A stretch of 64,000 bases of DNA from Cranoglanis bouderius. Taxonomy: Eukaryota > Chordata > Actinopteri > Siluriformes > Cranoglanididae. The notes beneath the pieces are model-generated. The model did no database searches and was not told where the DNA came from. It worked only from the letters and a program-made list of their open reading frames with translations. Positions 53,501-64,000 of the stretch are shown piece by piece. The DNA lies in NCBI GenBank assembly GCA_023630585.1, contig CM042541.1:17576501-17640500 (forward strand), read 5' to 3'. The first letter of the stretch is position 1. Each line of letters starts with the position of its first letter. The position numbers and the translations under genes were made by a program.

Positions 53501-56500
53501 GTTCCTCTCTCCAGGAAATCATATACAGTCCTCTCCAAACCAGTGGTTTCTTTCTTTTCCAGGACATTCCGAATTGTTGTACTGGCCAATGTCTAATGTT
53601 TGTGGAATGCCTCTGATTGAGTTCCCTCTTTTCTCAGCTTCAAAATGGCTCGCTTTCCTCCCAAGGACAACTCTCAGATTGTCATGTTAGCTTATCCTTT
53701 TTAACAACAAATGCAGTCTTCACAGGTGAAACTGAAGGCTAAATCCAAGAGTAGATGTTCAGAGCTATTTATTGTTTAAACAATCAATCTAACAAGACAC
53801 ACCTGGGTAACAAGAAACTCCCATTAGTCACATATCCAATATTTCTGCTCGCCTACAAATTGGGTGGTCCGATACATGTTCATTTAACACATCTATATAT
53901 AAATACCAGGGAATAAAAGCTGAAATTCTAAACATTCATCCCATATTCATCTTTTGATCTCAAACCCAAATGTCTTCAGTCTACAACAAAAACAAAGGAA
54001 TTGGCCTTACGTTTCCAATACTATTGGAGAGGACTGTACTCATTTGCTCCCCTTAGTCTGTATTAATTGACTTAACTAGCTAACTTGCTTGTTTAATACA
54101 TTTATCACTTAAACATCTCATATTGAAACGTGTTGCTGTGCTGCTGCCGCTCTTAAAAAGCTCCAGCTTGCTATCCTTACCCATAAAAAAATTTTTAAAA
54201 AATGTTAAAAAATAAAAATAAAAATTATAACCCACTTCTCCAATCGTATTCCTTCTACACTGACTACCTATTAAGTTCACCATTGATTACAAAGTCCTGT
54301 TCATGATGCTTATTGCTCTGAATGGTTAAAGCTTTGGCGTTTCTTGCTGATGTCCTGCAGCATTATAACCCATCATGAGCACTTCACTCAGCTGTTAATC
54401 CTGCAGTTTAGTCGCAGCTCATCTGATCAACGTTGTTTTTCTAAACCCTGGGATAGCATCCCAAATGTTTCTTTCTCAACTCAATAACTGTTTTTAAATC
54501 TAGATTAAAAACTTACTTTTACTATGTTGTTAAATATATTTTTCATGGTTCACAGTAGTTCACATAGAGTTAATTCATTAGGAATTTGCACTTGTTCTCT
54601 GATAGGCCTGTCATGATCATTACGTTACTGGATTATCGTAAGATATATGGACATGACCTCGATCATTTTTGCCGACCTAGATATTGCCCATTGTGTTTAT
54701 GTACATGCATGTTTTCTTTTGTTTTTTTGCACAAGAATGAATGTCACCAACATTTTAGCCCTTCACGCTGCTTCTGTCCTCTCGTCTGCTCTAGGGCTGT
54801 CAAATTAAAATTCGAATATTTGTTGAATTCAAGATGAAAATGCACATTCAAACTGAAGCGTTTTACTAGCGGGTTAATGAACTCACCCAAACACAACTTT
54901 TTTCTGCACAAAATGACATGTATTAAGTTGAAGTGAACCTGAACTTAAGTAAGGCGCTAGGTAGAATGGTAAGTCACGTTTTGAATACACTCTTTCTGGA
55001 ACAACGCACTTAAAACATGGACAATGAATAACTAAAGCATAAAAAATTCACAATATTGTATTACAATAGTGTACTTATTGTAATATTATTTCAGCAGGTT
55101 TTCACAACAAGGGCAGTTTCCACATGATTTTGTTAATACATGTTTAAGTTAATATATATATAATGTGTGAATATTTGGTTGAATTTTTGCATTTTCTCGT
55201 CAACTAAAATGCCATTGGCTAATATTCGATGACATTTTAGTCAGAGTAAAATAGACTAAAATTAATAAATATGCCATGATGAAATATTGACTAAATTTAA
55301 AGGATATATTCGTCAACTATTTTTTGACATTCCAATTCCAATGTCTGAATATTCTTAAGAATGAAAAGTTCATTGCTCTTTGAAAGGGTGTATTTGCATT
55401 ATTATGCTATTATATTACCATTATATCAGTGGCATAAAATGGTATTAAAATGACAATAATATCGTTTATCACAATTATTTCTGGGACAATATATCAACCA
55501 ACAAAAGTAATTATTGTGACAGGCCTACTCTCTAATGTTTAGATCATAAATTCTTTGTTTTGACCTTCCATGTGTAAAGCTTATTAGATTATTATGAACA
55601 AGTTATGAAAAAGAGCAACAACAACAACAACAAAAAACATAAAAGGAAAAAGGCAGTGTATAATAGCTGATGGGGAGTACCCACTTGAGCCCTGGTCTCT
55701 TCCAGCAAGCAGGTCGGCTCCCACCATCGCTCCGACCCCAAGCACACACACGGCCACAGCGATGAAGTGCAGCAGCCTGTAACGGGTCTTCAGGAAGAAC
55801 CATGAGAGCACCATCAGCACCGGGATCACAAAGCAGTCCAGCAGCTACAACACACAAAACAGCTGATGGGTACTCACTCCCATTTAAGCTTAGAAAAATA
55901 ATACGGATCATAAATGGTATTTAAAGCCAATACTATTTTATTAAAATATATGAAACAAGTTTTAAAATTGTACAGCTGTGTACACAGAGACCTGTAAAGA
56001 TTGGGATGAAAACATCATGGAATTAAAATTTAAATGCCATAATGTACATAAAATGAGAAAGGACAAACAAATGGCTCTAGATAGGATAGAGCTCAATAGC
56101 TACAGTAAATTTACATACCCCTTGCAGAATCTGCAAAATGTTAATACTTTAAAAAAAAAAAAAAAGAAAACTTTTTAAACTTTTTAACAGGATGATCAAC
56201 TGTTATTATTTTGTCTTCTGGGGAACATGTAAATATCTTATTTAGCTTCTGAATGGCAGCACTAAATGAAAAAAAGAAAGACTTTTAAACAAAATAATTT
56301 ACACCAATCATCCTGTTCAAAAGTTTACACCCCCCTGGCTCTTAATGTATCATGTTGCCTTCTTGAGCATCAGTGAATGTTTGCGCCTTTAGTCGTCCTC
56401 AGTGTGAAAAGATGGATCAACATCATATAGCCACTGTTGGAAAGGGGTCAAATATGTAGCAGGTGCTGGAAAAGCAAAGAATGTGCAGGACCTGGAGGAT

Positions 56501-59500
56501 TTTTCTGAAGAACAGTGGGCAGTTTAACTGCTCAGGACAAACAAGGAACTCGTGAACAACTATCACAAAACATAAAAACAGTCGTTGATCATCCAGGTAA
56601 CAAAACACAGTATTAAGAATCAAGCGTATGTAAACTTTTGAACGGGTTCATTTGTGCAAATTCAGTTATTATTGTGTCTTGTGGACTATATGTAAACATA
56701 TGTTTGTTTGTTTTTGTTTGTTTGTTTTTAATTATTAACATTTTGCAGATTCTGCAAGGGGTATGTAAATTTATGAACACAACAGTATATCTCATTAGTA
56801 AAGTTTCAAACTTTAACAGGTACATAATCACGTCTCACCAAAAATTGATTCTGTACATTAAGCAGTTCATGTTATATTAATCAAAGAAAAGTGTTAGGAA
56901 ATGAGCTGAGAAAATGAAGCAATACCTGAATGCTTGTAAGTGTAGTGAACTGGTAAGCCTTCACAACTGTGTAGTTTGCCTCAACATCTGTGAGTGCCAG
57001 CAGCAAATACTTCCACCACTTTGATTTCAGAATCTGAAAAATGCTCTCATCGCCTGGGCAGAAGGGAATGGATTTAAATCAGGAAATTGAACAGCTTTAA
57101 AAATGGCACATAACCATAAAGTGATAACCATGAAGTGTGCTCTATAGTATTTTCCAGACAACAAAACACCTTATAAAGCATATTTTAATATTTTTTTCCT
57201 AATTAAAATGATGTAAATACAGTATGTAAATTGTGTAGGTCTATTTAATCCCCCCCACTCAAAATATCCAGATTTTATTTGGTCAAAAGCAGAAAGTGAC
57301 CAATATTTTGCTGCATCTCCAATAAATATAGTTCACTGATGTTACCCATTTCCTCGCTCACTGTTAATTATGTAAGGAATAAAACATGACGGAGTATGCA
57401 GTAAGAATAGGAAAATCATCCATAATGGGGTGGTGTGATACCGTTACCAAGCAGAAGTTGATTCTTTTTCCCCATAATAGTGTCCTAATATGTTTTTTTC
57501 CTCTTATACCACAGCAATTTGCCAACACCTTTGTTCTGATATTTGTACTGGAAAAATCCAGTATCTCATTTCCATGAGCTGTAATGATCAACACTAAAAC
57601 AAAAAAGGCTTGAAATATTTCACTTTATGTGTAATGAATCTAGAATATATGAAAGTTCCACTTATTGAATTAAATTACAGAAAATAATGAGACCACCCTT
57701 TGCCTTCAAAACAGCATCAATTCTTCTAGGTACACTTGCACAAATTCAGGGATTTTGTAGGCATATAGGCAGGTGTATGATTAAACAATTATACCAAAGA
57801 GGTGCTAATGATCATCAATTGAAATGAATCAATTGAATATGTAGGTTGAAACACAATCATTAACTGAAACAGAAACAGCTGTGTGGGAGAAATAGAACTG
57901 GGTAAAGAACAGTCAAACTCAGCTAACAAGATGAGGTTGCTGAAGACAGTTTACTGTCAAAAGTCCTACTCCATGGCAAGACTGAGCACAGCAACAAGAC
58001 AGAAGGTTATACTGCATCAGCAAGGTCTCTCCCAGGCAGAAAACAACACACAGTATTAAGAATGAAGCGTATGTAAACTTTTGAACTGGTTCATTTGTGT
58101 AAATTCAGTTATTATTGTGTCTTGTGGACTATATTTAAATATCTGTTATGTGAAATAGTTTATTCGGGGCAGTACTAAATAAAAAACAAAATGAAATTTT
58201 TATGATCCCTGTTTTGTTTTTTTTAATTATTAACATTTTGCAGATTCTGCAAGGCATATTTAAATTTATGACCTCAACTGTATAGCATGATATTTAGTGG
58301 TTATCCATATAGACTGGATCAACTTTGTACCTCTCCTGAGTGACAGAGTGGTGGTGTAGGTTAAGAGCAGCAGAGTGTAGTTTAGGAAACTCTGCAGCAT
58401 CGGAGTCTCCACACGAGCATCTGCCAGATACTGACTGGTCACGGCTGTCCCACAGATCAGCATGGACAGGACCTGACCCAACACGACCGTCTTCAGGAGG
58501 TGGCTGGGGAGTGAATACAGAGACAGAATGATCACTAGACTCCACAAACATATTACAACAGGTATGTCTGATATGACACACAAATCCTAATTATAAATCA
58601 GTGCGTGAAAATGGGTATATTATTCAAGTGCTCATGTGGCCCGAGAGTCTTTTACATCCTCTCTGTCACAATTTGAAAAATTGCATTAAAGGAATTGCAA
58701 AAGAAGAGTAAATTAAAAGTGGGCAGGAGATTTTTCTTTTCTTTTTTTTTTATCAGAAGAATGACTCCCTACAATGCACCAAGACTAAAGTAATAAAACA
58801 CCTGGGTATGTGCTGTTATAGGATAATTATCAAAGACAGGGTTTTGTGATGCAGTCCGACGCAAAGCAGCATCAAAAATGTGATGTGCATCATGGAAACG
58901 TGCTATATCAGATTTTTATTAATTATGCATGTAATGAAGTTGCACTGTTTAAACACCAGAAGTGTTTTATTTATAGAGTTAAAATATATAGCGGGCATGC
59001 AGGTCACATGATCATGTTCTTTCATGGAGACCCTGTGAGATCTGTATAGATCAACAGCTCCAATAGCTCTGGAATGCAACAACCAACATGAATGATACGT
59101 CATACGATTACACTACCACATCATGACCGTTAAACAACACTACCTCCACACCTCTGTGATCGGTGCCTGAGAAAGAGGCTGTGGAAACTGGGCATTTTAG
59201 CCGACTTTGGAGCTCTATTTCTTCTACAACGCTCATTATGTCCCGGTCGATCATTGTCTCCAGGTCAATGATCTTTGTTTATTTAACAAAATTTTGGGGA
59301 GAATCTATAAATGTATTTATTTATTTATTTTTAAGATATGCTGAATCTGTAATACATTTTGTTTACAATATTAATCCTCTGTTCATAGCAATCTTTTACA
59401 TTTGTTTACAGTTTTATACAGACCAAAAACACACATTGTTGATTAGCATTGGTTGTTATACAGAATTTATAGCATTGGTTGTTATACAGAGTCTTTTCAG

Positions 59501-59750
59501 TCATCATTTTTCTTCTGAAAATCTAATTTAATCGAATTGTGAATCGACTCGTGACCGGAGTGTATCGTTACACCCCTATTAAATAGTCTTTATGTCCTTT
59601 CATTGTACAGCATTTAGTGTGATGACAATCTTACCAACTAAAAACATCCTTCAGCATGAGGTTCCCCGGTCCACAAACCAATGCTCTCCAGTTCCCAGGA
59701 GCTCTCAGGCCCACATAGTCAGGGGGTCTGTCTCCCTCCTCACGCTCCAT
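50273..59750 (-). CDS. slc35f2: Solute carrier family 35 member F2, complete gene
   Basis: SLC35F2 is a multi-pass carrier of the drug/metabolite transporter superfamily; the human protein is linked to queuine/queuosine and YM155 uptake. Eight coding exons join in phase: 59750-59635, 58503-58331, 57053-56926, 55844-55685, 52656-52500, 52102-52050, 51645-51491 and 50521-50273, giving 396 residues (human 374 as I recall). Typical segments are LGQVLSMLICGTAVTSQYLA, VEANYTVVKAYQFTTLTSIQ, LLDCFVIPVLMVLSWFFLKT, FIAVAVCVLGVGAMVGADLL, LISAALYAVSNVGQEYTVKN and YSFMPVVVKMTSATAVNLSL. About ten membrane helices are expected and the hydrophobic blocks fit. The N-terminus (MEREEGDRPPDYVG) and C-terminal tail differ from mammals. 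The gene lies upstream of elmod1 on the same strand. Coordinates are the coding span and include introns. Confidence 0.93.
51491..51645 (-). CDS. slc35f2: slc35f2 exon
   Basis: Encodes LLFLAFVLCMYGLYSFMPVV then VKMTSATAVNLSLLTADLFS and LFCGIILFHYK, before GTGAGT. Confidence 0.95.
51670..51995. repeat. Interspersed TIR family, copy 4
   Basis: The left end GTTGGTGTTGATTAATTTCC is inverted relative to the right end. Near 51890-51980 an inner hairpin pairs GGAAAATAATCAAC..GGGGTGG with CCACCCCGCAGCTGATTATT. The outer end reads AGGTGTTTTATTCCTTACAT. In an slc35f2 intron. Confidence 0.72.
52050..52102 (-). CDS. slc35f2: slc35f2 53-nt exon
   Basis: Encodes AVLEGGTVSMITWDWTI with split codons at both ends, between CCTTTAG and GTGAGC. 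Confidence 0.9.
52500..52656 (-). CDS. slc35f2: slc35f2 exon
   Basis: Encodes SDVLLGDGLVLISAALYAVS then NVGQEYTVKNLSRVEFLGMM and GLFGTLISGVQ, before GTAAGC. Confidence 0.95.
52890..53170 (+). mobile_element. L2/CR1-like LINE remnant, 5' piece
   Basis: A plus-strand translation reads LHDAERLVYAFLTSRLD, resembling the reverse transcriptase C-terminal region of L2-type elements, then a degraded segment. A matching continuation appears at 54090-54520, beyond an inserted Tc1 derivative. Confidence 0.5.
53526..54036. mobile_element. Tc1-type short derivative
   Basis: CAGTCCTCTCCAAACCAGTG at the left and (reverse complement) CAGTCCTCTCCAATAGTATT at the right are flanked by TA (53524-53525, 54037-54038). 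No transposase frame remains. Confidence 0.8.
54090..54520 (+). mobile_element. L2/CR1-like LINE remnant, 3' piece
   Basis: A translation with frame changes gives a LHWLPIKFTIDYKVLFMMLI-like stretch (near 54255-54320), typical of the end of L2 reverse transcriptase. Confidence 0.5.
54604..55527. mobile_element. hAT-like non-autonomous element
   Basis: The left end TAGGCCTGTCATGATCATTA and the right end (reverse complement) TAGGCCTGTCACAATAATTA are inverted. The flanking eight bases TTCTCTGA and CTCTCTAA match at six positions, suggesting a decayed 8-bp duplication. A second hAT-like end (TAGGGCTGTCAAATTAAAAT) is nested near 54794. In an slc35f2 intron. Confidence 0.6.
55685..55844 (-). CDS. 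slc35f2: slc35f2 exon
   Basis: Encodes LLDCFVIPVLMVLSWFFLKT then RYRLLHFIAVAVCVLGVGAM and VGADLLAGRDQGS, between TTGTAG and A|GTGGGT. Confidence 0.95.
56103..56785. mobile_element. Tc1-type derivative (GCAGAATCTGCAAAATG ends)
   Basis: The inverted ends share AAATTTACATACCCCTTGCA and GAATCTGCAAAATGTTAAT. TA flanks lie at 56101-56102 and 56786-56787. No ORF. Its right part is repeated in direct orientation at 58046-58280. Confidence 0.78.
56926..57053 (-). CDS. slc35f2: slc35f2 exon
   Basis: Encodes DESIFQILKSKWWKYLLLAL then TDVEANYTVVKAYQFTTLTS and IQ, between CTGCCCAG and CAG|GTATTG. Confidence 0.95.
57365..57600. repeat. Interspersed TIR family, copy 5 (end piece)
   Basis: ATGTAAGGAATAAAACATGA, AGGAAAATCATCC and GGGGTGGTGTGATACC are the outer end of the family seen inverted at 51900-51990. 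Confidence 0.6.
57650..58045. mobile_element. Tc1-type remnant
   Basis: ACCACCCTTTGCCTTCAAAA with a CATCAATTCTTCTAGGTACA segment is transposase C-terminal text on the minus strand. CAACAAGACAGAAGGTTATA with TGCATCAGCAAGGTCTCTCC is HTH-region text on the plus strand. It is a rearranged fragment without a usable frame. Confidence 0.55.
58046..58280. mobile_element. Tc1-type end fragment, second copy
   Basis: Direct repeat of 56605-56785 (AAGCGTATGTAAACTTTTGA, TTGTGTCTTGTGGACTATAT). It ends with the TIR CAGTTGAGGTCATAAATTTA (reverse complement) next to TA at 58281-58282. Confidence 0.75.
58331..58503 (-). CDS. slc35f2: slc35f2 exon
   Basis: Encodes HLLKTVVLGQVLSMLICGTA then VTSQYLADARVETPMLQSFL and NYTLLLLTYTTTLSLRR, between CCCCAG and G|GTACAA. 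Confidence 0.95.
58800..58880. repeat. Interspersed TIR family, copy 6 (end piece)
   Basis: GTGCTGTTATAGGATAATTA followed by a GATGCAGTCCGACGCAAAGC segment resembles the inner end of the family. Confidence 0.5.
59525..59580 (-). mobile_element. hAT-like terminal fragment
   Basis: In minus orientation it begins TAGGGGTGTAACGATACACT, a terminal sequence common to fish hAT elements. The other end was not found. Confidence 0.5.
59635..59750 (-). CDS. slc35f2: slc35f2 first coding exon
   Basis: ATG at 59750 lies 8 nt after a TTTTCAG acceptor (exon starts 59758). Encodes MEREEGDRPPDYVGLRAPGN then WRALVCGPGNLMLKDVFS and a split Cys codon, before GTAAGA. The acceptor in front of the ATG means that a non-coding exon lies upstream. 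Confidence 0.85.
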
Positions 59751-59758
59751 AACGCCGG

Positions 59759-62082
59759 CTGAAAAGAACCGAAAAATTACAGCAGAGGACTTAAGATTTA
59801 CTGAGTCTGTATGCAAGAACCACACTGAGCCAGGAAGCAGTAATCTCTTAAAGAATTTAGAGCTCATTAATGTGGACCAATAGAAACTGCAACAGTCAGA
59901 CAAACTTGTAACTGCAACTAAAATGCTTATCACAGAGCTCTTGAAATTCAAGCTACATTAAAAAGCTGCAACTAAAAAACTGCAAAGAGTGAACAAGAGC
60001 ATGTTTTTTTTATTTTAAAAGAAAAGGTTGTGAGCACTTAAAAAAAAAAAACTTCTTTGAATCGACAATTATATATCTCGTTTAACATTTCACACTGCTG
60101 ATACTTTATTCATAATCTGACGCTTCACACTATACATTCCTAAACCCTGAGTTAATGTTCTTATTTGCATATTTGCAGTGTCAACAACTATGATTGGCTA
60201 AATGGATACTTTTCTGATACCTTTTATCGCCTCTTCGCTCCAGTTGACGCATTTTCCATCACCATTTGACATCATTTTCCCCCTCAAATGCTGCAACTAC
60301 TGTTTACACAACACGTGAGGTTTCTGTGACTGTACAAAGCATGTGTTATGAGGCACGCCCTGTTCAATTTCTGATCGGGTATCTGCTGCTAAGCATCTAA
60401 CACCGCATCGTTTCACACTGAACATGTTTGGCACTGCAATGCGGGGTTAACACCGCAAAAGCGCTGCTAACCCTGCTTCTAAATTACAGGTGTGAAACAT
60501 TCCTGTACCCGGGGTTAAAGGCGGGGTTTAGAATGACGATAACCTGGAGTTAAGCACAGTGTGAGAAGCCCTAATGTTTTCAGTAAGGCTCTTTTAAAAA
60601 ATGCATCATCTCTGCTTCATGTATGTTATATGAAATATTACTTTGAAAACATTTCTCTTTTGAATGTTGGTATGTTTTCTCCCTGAAAGGTCACATGACC
60701 AGATATAGCCACTGTCAACAACCCCCCCCCCCCCCCCTTTTAATACATGTCCTTAACATGTTTGACATGCTCAAAACTGTGATTGAGTTTTAGTCCTTCC
60801 AACTTCAAAGCTGAAATAAAGGTTGTAAATTGCCTGTAACTATAAAATCGGCTTCAAAGTCATATTTAAGTTGACCATGCTTTCGTTTGGAATCATCTAA
60901 TAGACAGCAAACATGTTATATTACATTTTCATATCATTATTTTGATGTCAGAAGTCCGCAAAAGATGTTTTTGATGGGGTGCAAAATCAGCATTTCAAGC
61001 GGATGATCCTAGGCCCCTATTCACGGCGGCCGACTAAATGTAAATAAACAGCTATGGTTTATTGGGGTTCAGTCAACATTACAGTTCATCCCACAGTTCA
61101 GTGGGGTTGAGTTCAGGGCTCTGTGCAGGACACTCAAGTTCTTCCACACTAACTTTGGCAAACCATAATAATAATTAATTAGACTTGCTGTCTAAATACA
61201 CTGATGCGGTGTTAGATGCTTAGCAACAGACACCCGATCAGAAATTGAACAGGGCGTGCCTCATAAGCTTGGGAATAAACCACAGCTGTTTATTTACATT
61301 TACATTTAAGGCATTTGCCAGACGCCCTTATCCAATAATAATAATTGATTAGACTTGCTGTCTAAATACACTATATGGCCAAAAGTATGTGGACACCTGA
61401 CCTCATGCTCATATATGGTTCTTCCTCAAACTGTTGGAACATGTCAAACATGTTAAGGACATGTATTAAAAAAAAAAGGGGGGGGGGGGGGTTGGTGTTG
61501 ACCGTGGTTATATCTGGTCATGTGACCTTTCAGGGAGAAAACATATCAACATTCAAAAGAGAAATATTTTTCAACAAGGACATTCCCCTGGTTGTGCGCT
61601 CCGCTCACAGGTTTGTATATAGCGCAATGTCTGACGCTGCGGCGACCGGTTGACCCAGATATCCAGGTGCCTAATCTAGATCATACTGATGTCGTACCTA
61701 GCTCTAATGTATTAGTTTCATAAAGAATAAATGGTCCAAACTCATTTGCAACAATACAACCTAGAACAATAAGTAAACATGTGGTCAATTACTTTTTAAA
61801 TTAGTCACATAACATCCGACCTGATGTAAAACAATAAAAGCAAGAACAACACAAATTTACAGTCGGATACAGTCAATAAATAAATATCATGCTAGCTAAA
61901 TGCATTCAATGATGTGGATAAAGCTAGCATGTTAGCTAGCTAAACTATTCAATACGATTCAGTAGAAAAATCCAGAATTACGTTTCAGCTACAAGCAAAA
62001 TCTGTATTATTACTATGTGTATCACATCACTCCGTCAGAACAACCACCATATTTAACTCGGTTTAAAAGAAAGACATCATTT
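59759..62082. other. slc35f2 first intron
   Basis: No coding sequence. It holds the interleaved inverted repeats described separately, a SINE/LINE tail fragment at 61292-61335, and a CACTATATGGCCAAAAGTAT Tc1 end at 61370-61440. Confidence 0.55.
60347..61572. repeat. Two interleaved inverted repeats, order A-B-A'-B'
   Basis: A (60347-60408, GAGGCACGCCCTGTTCAATT) is inverted at A' (61203-61267). B (about 60642-60770, CCCTGAAAGGTCACATGACC and a C16 run) is inverted at B' (about 61440-61572, with a G14 run). In addition, ATAATTAATTAGACTTGCTG and its near copy at about 61340 form a direct repeat. Confidence 0.85.
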
Positions 62083-62450
62083 ACCTACGCTCAATCAATA
62101 CATCTTGCCTGTAGTACCGAGTCCCATGTGGTAATGAATCAGTAACAGCCGCGCTATCTGCAAGAACTCGGCTTTATCTCAAATGTCCTCATCCCCTATA
62201 CAGGTCCAACACAGAGCGTAAAGACTAATAGCTTATATACCCTATCTAGTGCACTTTATATACAATGTGGCGTAATTTGGAATGCGACATATTGCTCATG
62301 GGTTGCTTGTTTGTTTGCAGAGCCCCGCCCCCTTTCCTCACATCTCAGCCGACGGCGAGAGTAAATGGGCAAATCAGAGACAGCGCTGAGGCACGTTTTT
62401 GAATGTTAATCAGCCCTGTGCTTTCCCGACATGTGATTGGCTGAGGTGAG
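62083..62450 (-). promoter_or_regulatory. slc35f2: slc35f2 promoter and putative non-coding first exon
   Basis: On the minus strand a CCAAT box (AGCCAATC, 62435-62442) and a GC box (GGGGGCGGGGCTC, about 62321-62333) precede a possible exon that ends at a TAG|GTAAAT donor (62082). This agrees with the acceptor before the coding ATG. The transcription start was not determined. Confidence 0.5.
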
Positions 62451-62972
62451 ACAGCGTTGCTGAGGCAGCCGCTGTATCACAGATTATCACAGATTTTGTT
62501 TTAGCATTTATTTTATAATTCTACAATTCTAATGACTAGGTACATCGGGCAAATATTTAACATTATATTTATTTATTTATTTGTATTAACTTTTTACCCA
62601 CGTAACTTTGCAGAAAACGTTTTTGATTATTATTATTTATTTTTAGATTAAACCGATTAATTTCAAGTGATCAGTCAATTAGGTTTTTAATAACTTCTTA
62701 GTAGTTCCCCATTAGAGATTTCTAGTGGTTCCTAATGGGTTGTAATGTGTTTCTGGTGGTCTGTAATGGTAGGTTAATGAGTGTTCCTTGTCTAATTTTA
62801 TTCTGATGGGAGTGATCTACCCATCTATCTGGTGTATTTAATAATAAACAGAAAATCCCTAATGGAAATGTTCAGGAGTCTGGTGGAAACCATTCCTAAT
62901 GGATTGTAATGTTTTTTTTTTTTTTTTTTTTTTTAGCAGAGTTCACTGTGATATGCAACACTGTAATATCTA
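62451..62972. other. AT-rich sequence upstream of slc35f2
   Basis: Short repeats of TAATGG and TGGTGG-like words lie near 62710-62910, with a poly-T run at 62911-62934. No gene. Confidence 0.5.
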
Positions 62973-64000
62973 CAGTATCTCACAAAAGTGAGTACACCCC
63001 TCACATTTTTGTAAATATTTTATTATATCTTTTCATGGGACAACACTGAAGAAATGACACTTTGCTACAATGTAAAGTAGTGAGTGCACAGCTTGTATAA
63101 CAGTGTAAATTTGCTGTCCCCTCAAAATAACTCAACACACAGCCATTAATGTCTAAACCGCAGGCAACAAACGTGAGTACACCCCTAAGTGAAAATGTGC
63201 AAATGGGGCCCAAAGTGTCAATATTTTGTGTGGCCACCATTATTTTCCAGCACTGCCTTAACCCTGTTGGGCATGGAGTTCACCAGAGCTTCACAGGTTG
63301 CCACTGGAGTCCTCTTCCACTCCTCCATGACGACATCACAGAGCTGGTGGATGTTAGAGACCTTGCACTCCTCCACCTTCCGTTTGAGGATGCCCCACAG
63401 ATGCTCAATAGGGTTTAGGTCTGGAGACATGCTTGGCCAGTCCATCACCAAGACGTGGTCATCTTGGAGGTGTGTTTGGGGTCGTTATCATGTTGGAATA
63501 CTGCCCTGTGGCCCAGTTTCCGAAGGGAGGGGATCATGCTCTGCTTCAGTATGTCACAGTACATGTTGGCATTTATGGTTCCCTCAATGAACTGTAGTTC
63601 CCCAGTGCCGGCAGCACTCATGCAGCCCCAGACCATGACACTCCCACCACCATGCTTGACTGTAGGCAAGACACACTTGTCTTGACACCATCTGAACCAA
63701 ATAAGTTTATCTTGGTCTCATCATACCACAGCGCATGGTTCCAGTAATCCATGTCCTTAGTCTGCTTGTCTTCAGCACTGTTCGCGGGCTTTCTTATGCA
63801 TCATCTTTAGAAGAGGCTTTCTTCTGGGACGACAGCCATGCAGACCAATTTGATGCAGTGTGCGGCGTATGGTCTAAGCACTGACAGGCTGACCCCCCAC
63901 CCCTTCAACCTCTGCAGCAATGCTGGCAGCACTCATACGTCTATTCTGCAAAGCCAACCTCTGGATATGATGCTAAGCACGTGCACTCAACTTCTTTGGT
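62973..64000 (-). mobile_element. Tc1-like transposon, cut by the window edge
   Basis: The left end CAGTATCTCACAAAAGTGAG follows TA at 62971-62972. GTGAGTACACCCCT recurs near 62989 and 63173, as in elements with subterminal repeats. The transposase is on the minus strand and its start lies beyond the window. Confidence 0.88.
63218..64000 (-). pseudogene. Tc1 transposase, partial and frameshifted
   Basis: Near 63700 the frame reads LWYDETKINLF (first Asp). It continues PTVKHGGGSVMVWGCMSAAG and FQHDNDPKHTSKMTTSW (second Asp). A short deletion and frameshift follow near 63450, then MDWPSMSPDLNPIEHLWGIL (Glu) to GGHTKY. The N-terminal HTH lies toward 64000 (NRRMSAASIAAEVEG-like). Confidence 0.87.

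Noticed and set aside
59163..59531. 122-codon open frame in an slc35f2 intron
   Set aside because: AT-rich, hydrophobic by composition only, with no recognisable family.

Overview
The window is vertebrate nuclear DNA from a teleost fish. It has short exons with GT-AG introns, vertebrate synaptic and transport genes, dense Tc1/mariner elements, fish SINE and LINE copies, and long dinucleotide repeats. The Tc1 load would suit a catfish-like genome, but the species cannot be fixed from sequence alone. Three host genes are present. On the plus strand at the left are the last two coding exons of an AMPA receptor subunit gene, gria4 (2876-3184 and 5937-6101). On the minus strand, tail-to-tail with it, is a complete elmod1 (coding exons 24061-47599; 335 codons with an in-frame 24-nt microexon, 327 without). 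Upstream of that, on the same strand, is a complete slc35f2 (coding exons 50273-59750; 396 codons). All three map to 11q22 in human, so this is a compacted conserved neighbourhood. The genes share a block, not a pathway: a synaptic receptor, a GAP for small GTPases and a membrane transporter. Layout: 1-6740 is the 3' end of gria4, with a Tc1 copy (798-2159) and a foldback element (4278-5055) in its introns. 6741-24060 is intergenic and rich in repeats: two Tc1-type elements, a SINE with a 12-bp target duplication, a tandem array of about 350-bp units, and an L1-like remnant. 24061-48260 is elmod1. Its 13.6-kb first intron holds two back-to-back Tc1 elements, a 4.1-kb LTR element inserted beside a Tc1 remnant, and a full-length RTE-type LINE bounded by a 20-bp target duplication. 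48160-48260 is a CpG-rich promoter with a perfect NRF1 palindrome. 50273-62450 is slc35f2 with its own GC-box/CCAAT region. 62973-64000 is a truncated Tc1 element. The most unusual object is the LTR element at 39650-43773. It carries one uninterrupted 901-codon ORF on the minus strand. A gag capsid-like N-terminus is followed not by a CCHC knuckle but by a C6H2 zinc finger whose eight ligands have the same spacing as the N-terminal finger of methionine aminopeptidase 1. Long tandem-repeat and Ser/Pro-rich segments follow. No protease, reverse transcriptase or integrase is visible, so it looks like a gag-only retroelement that captured a host zinc finger and must be mobilised in trans. No tRNA, rRNA or CRISPR features were seen.
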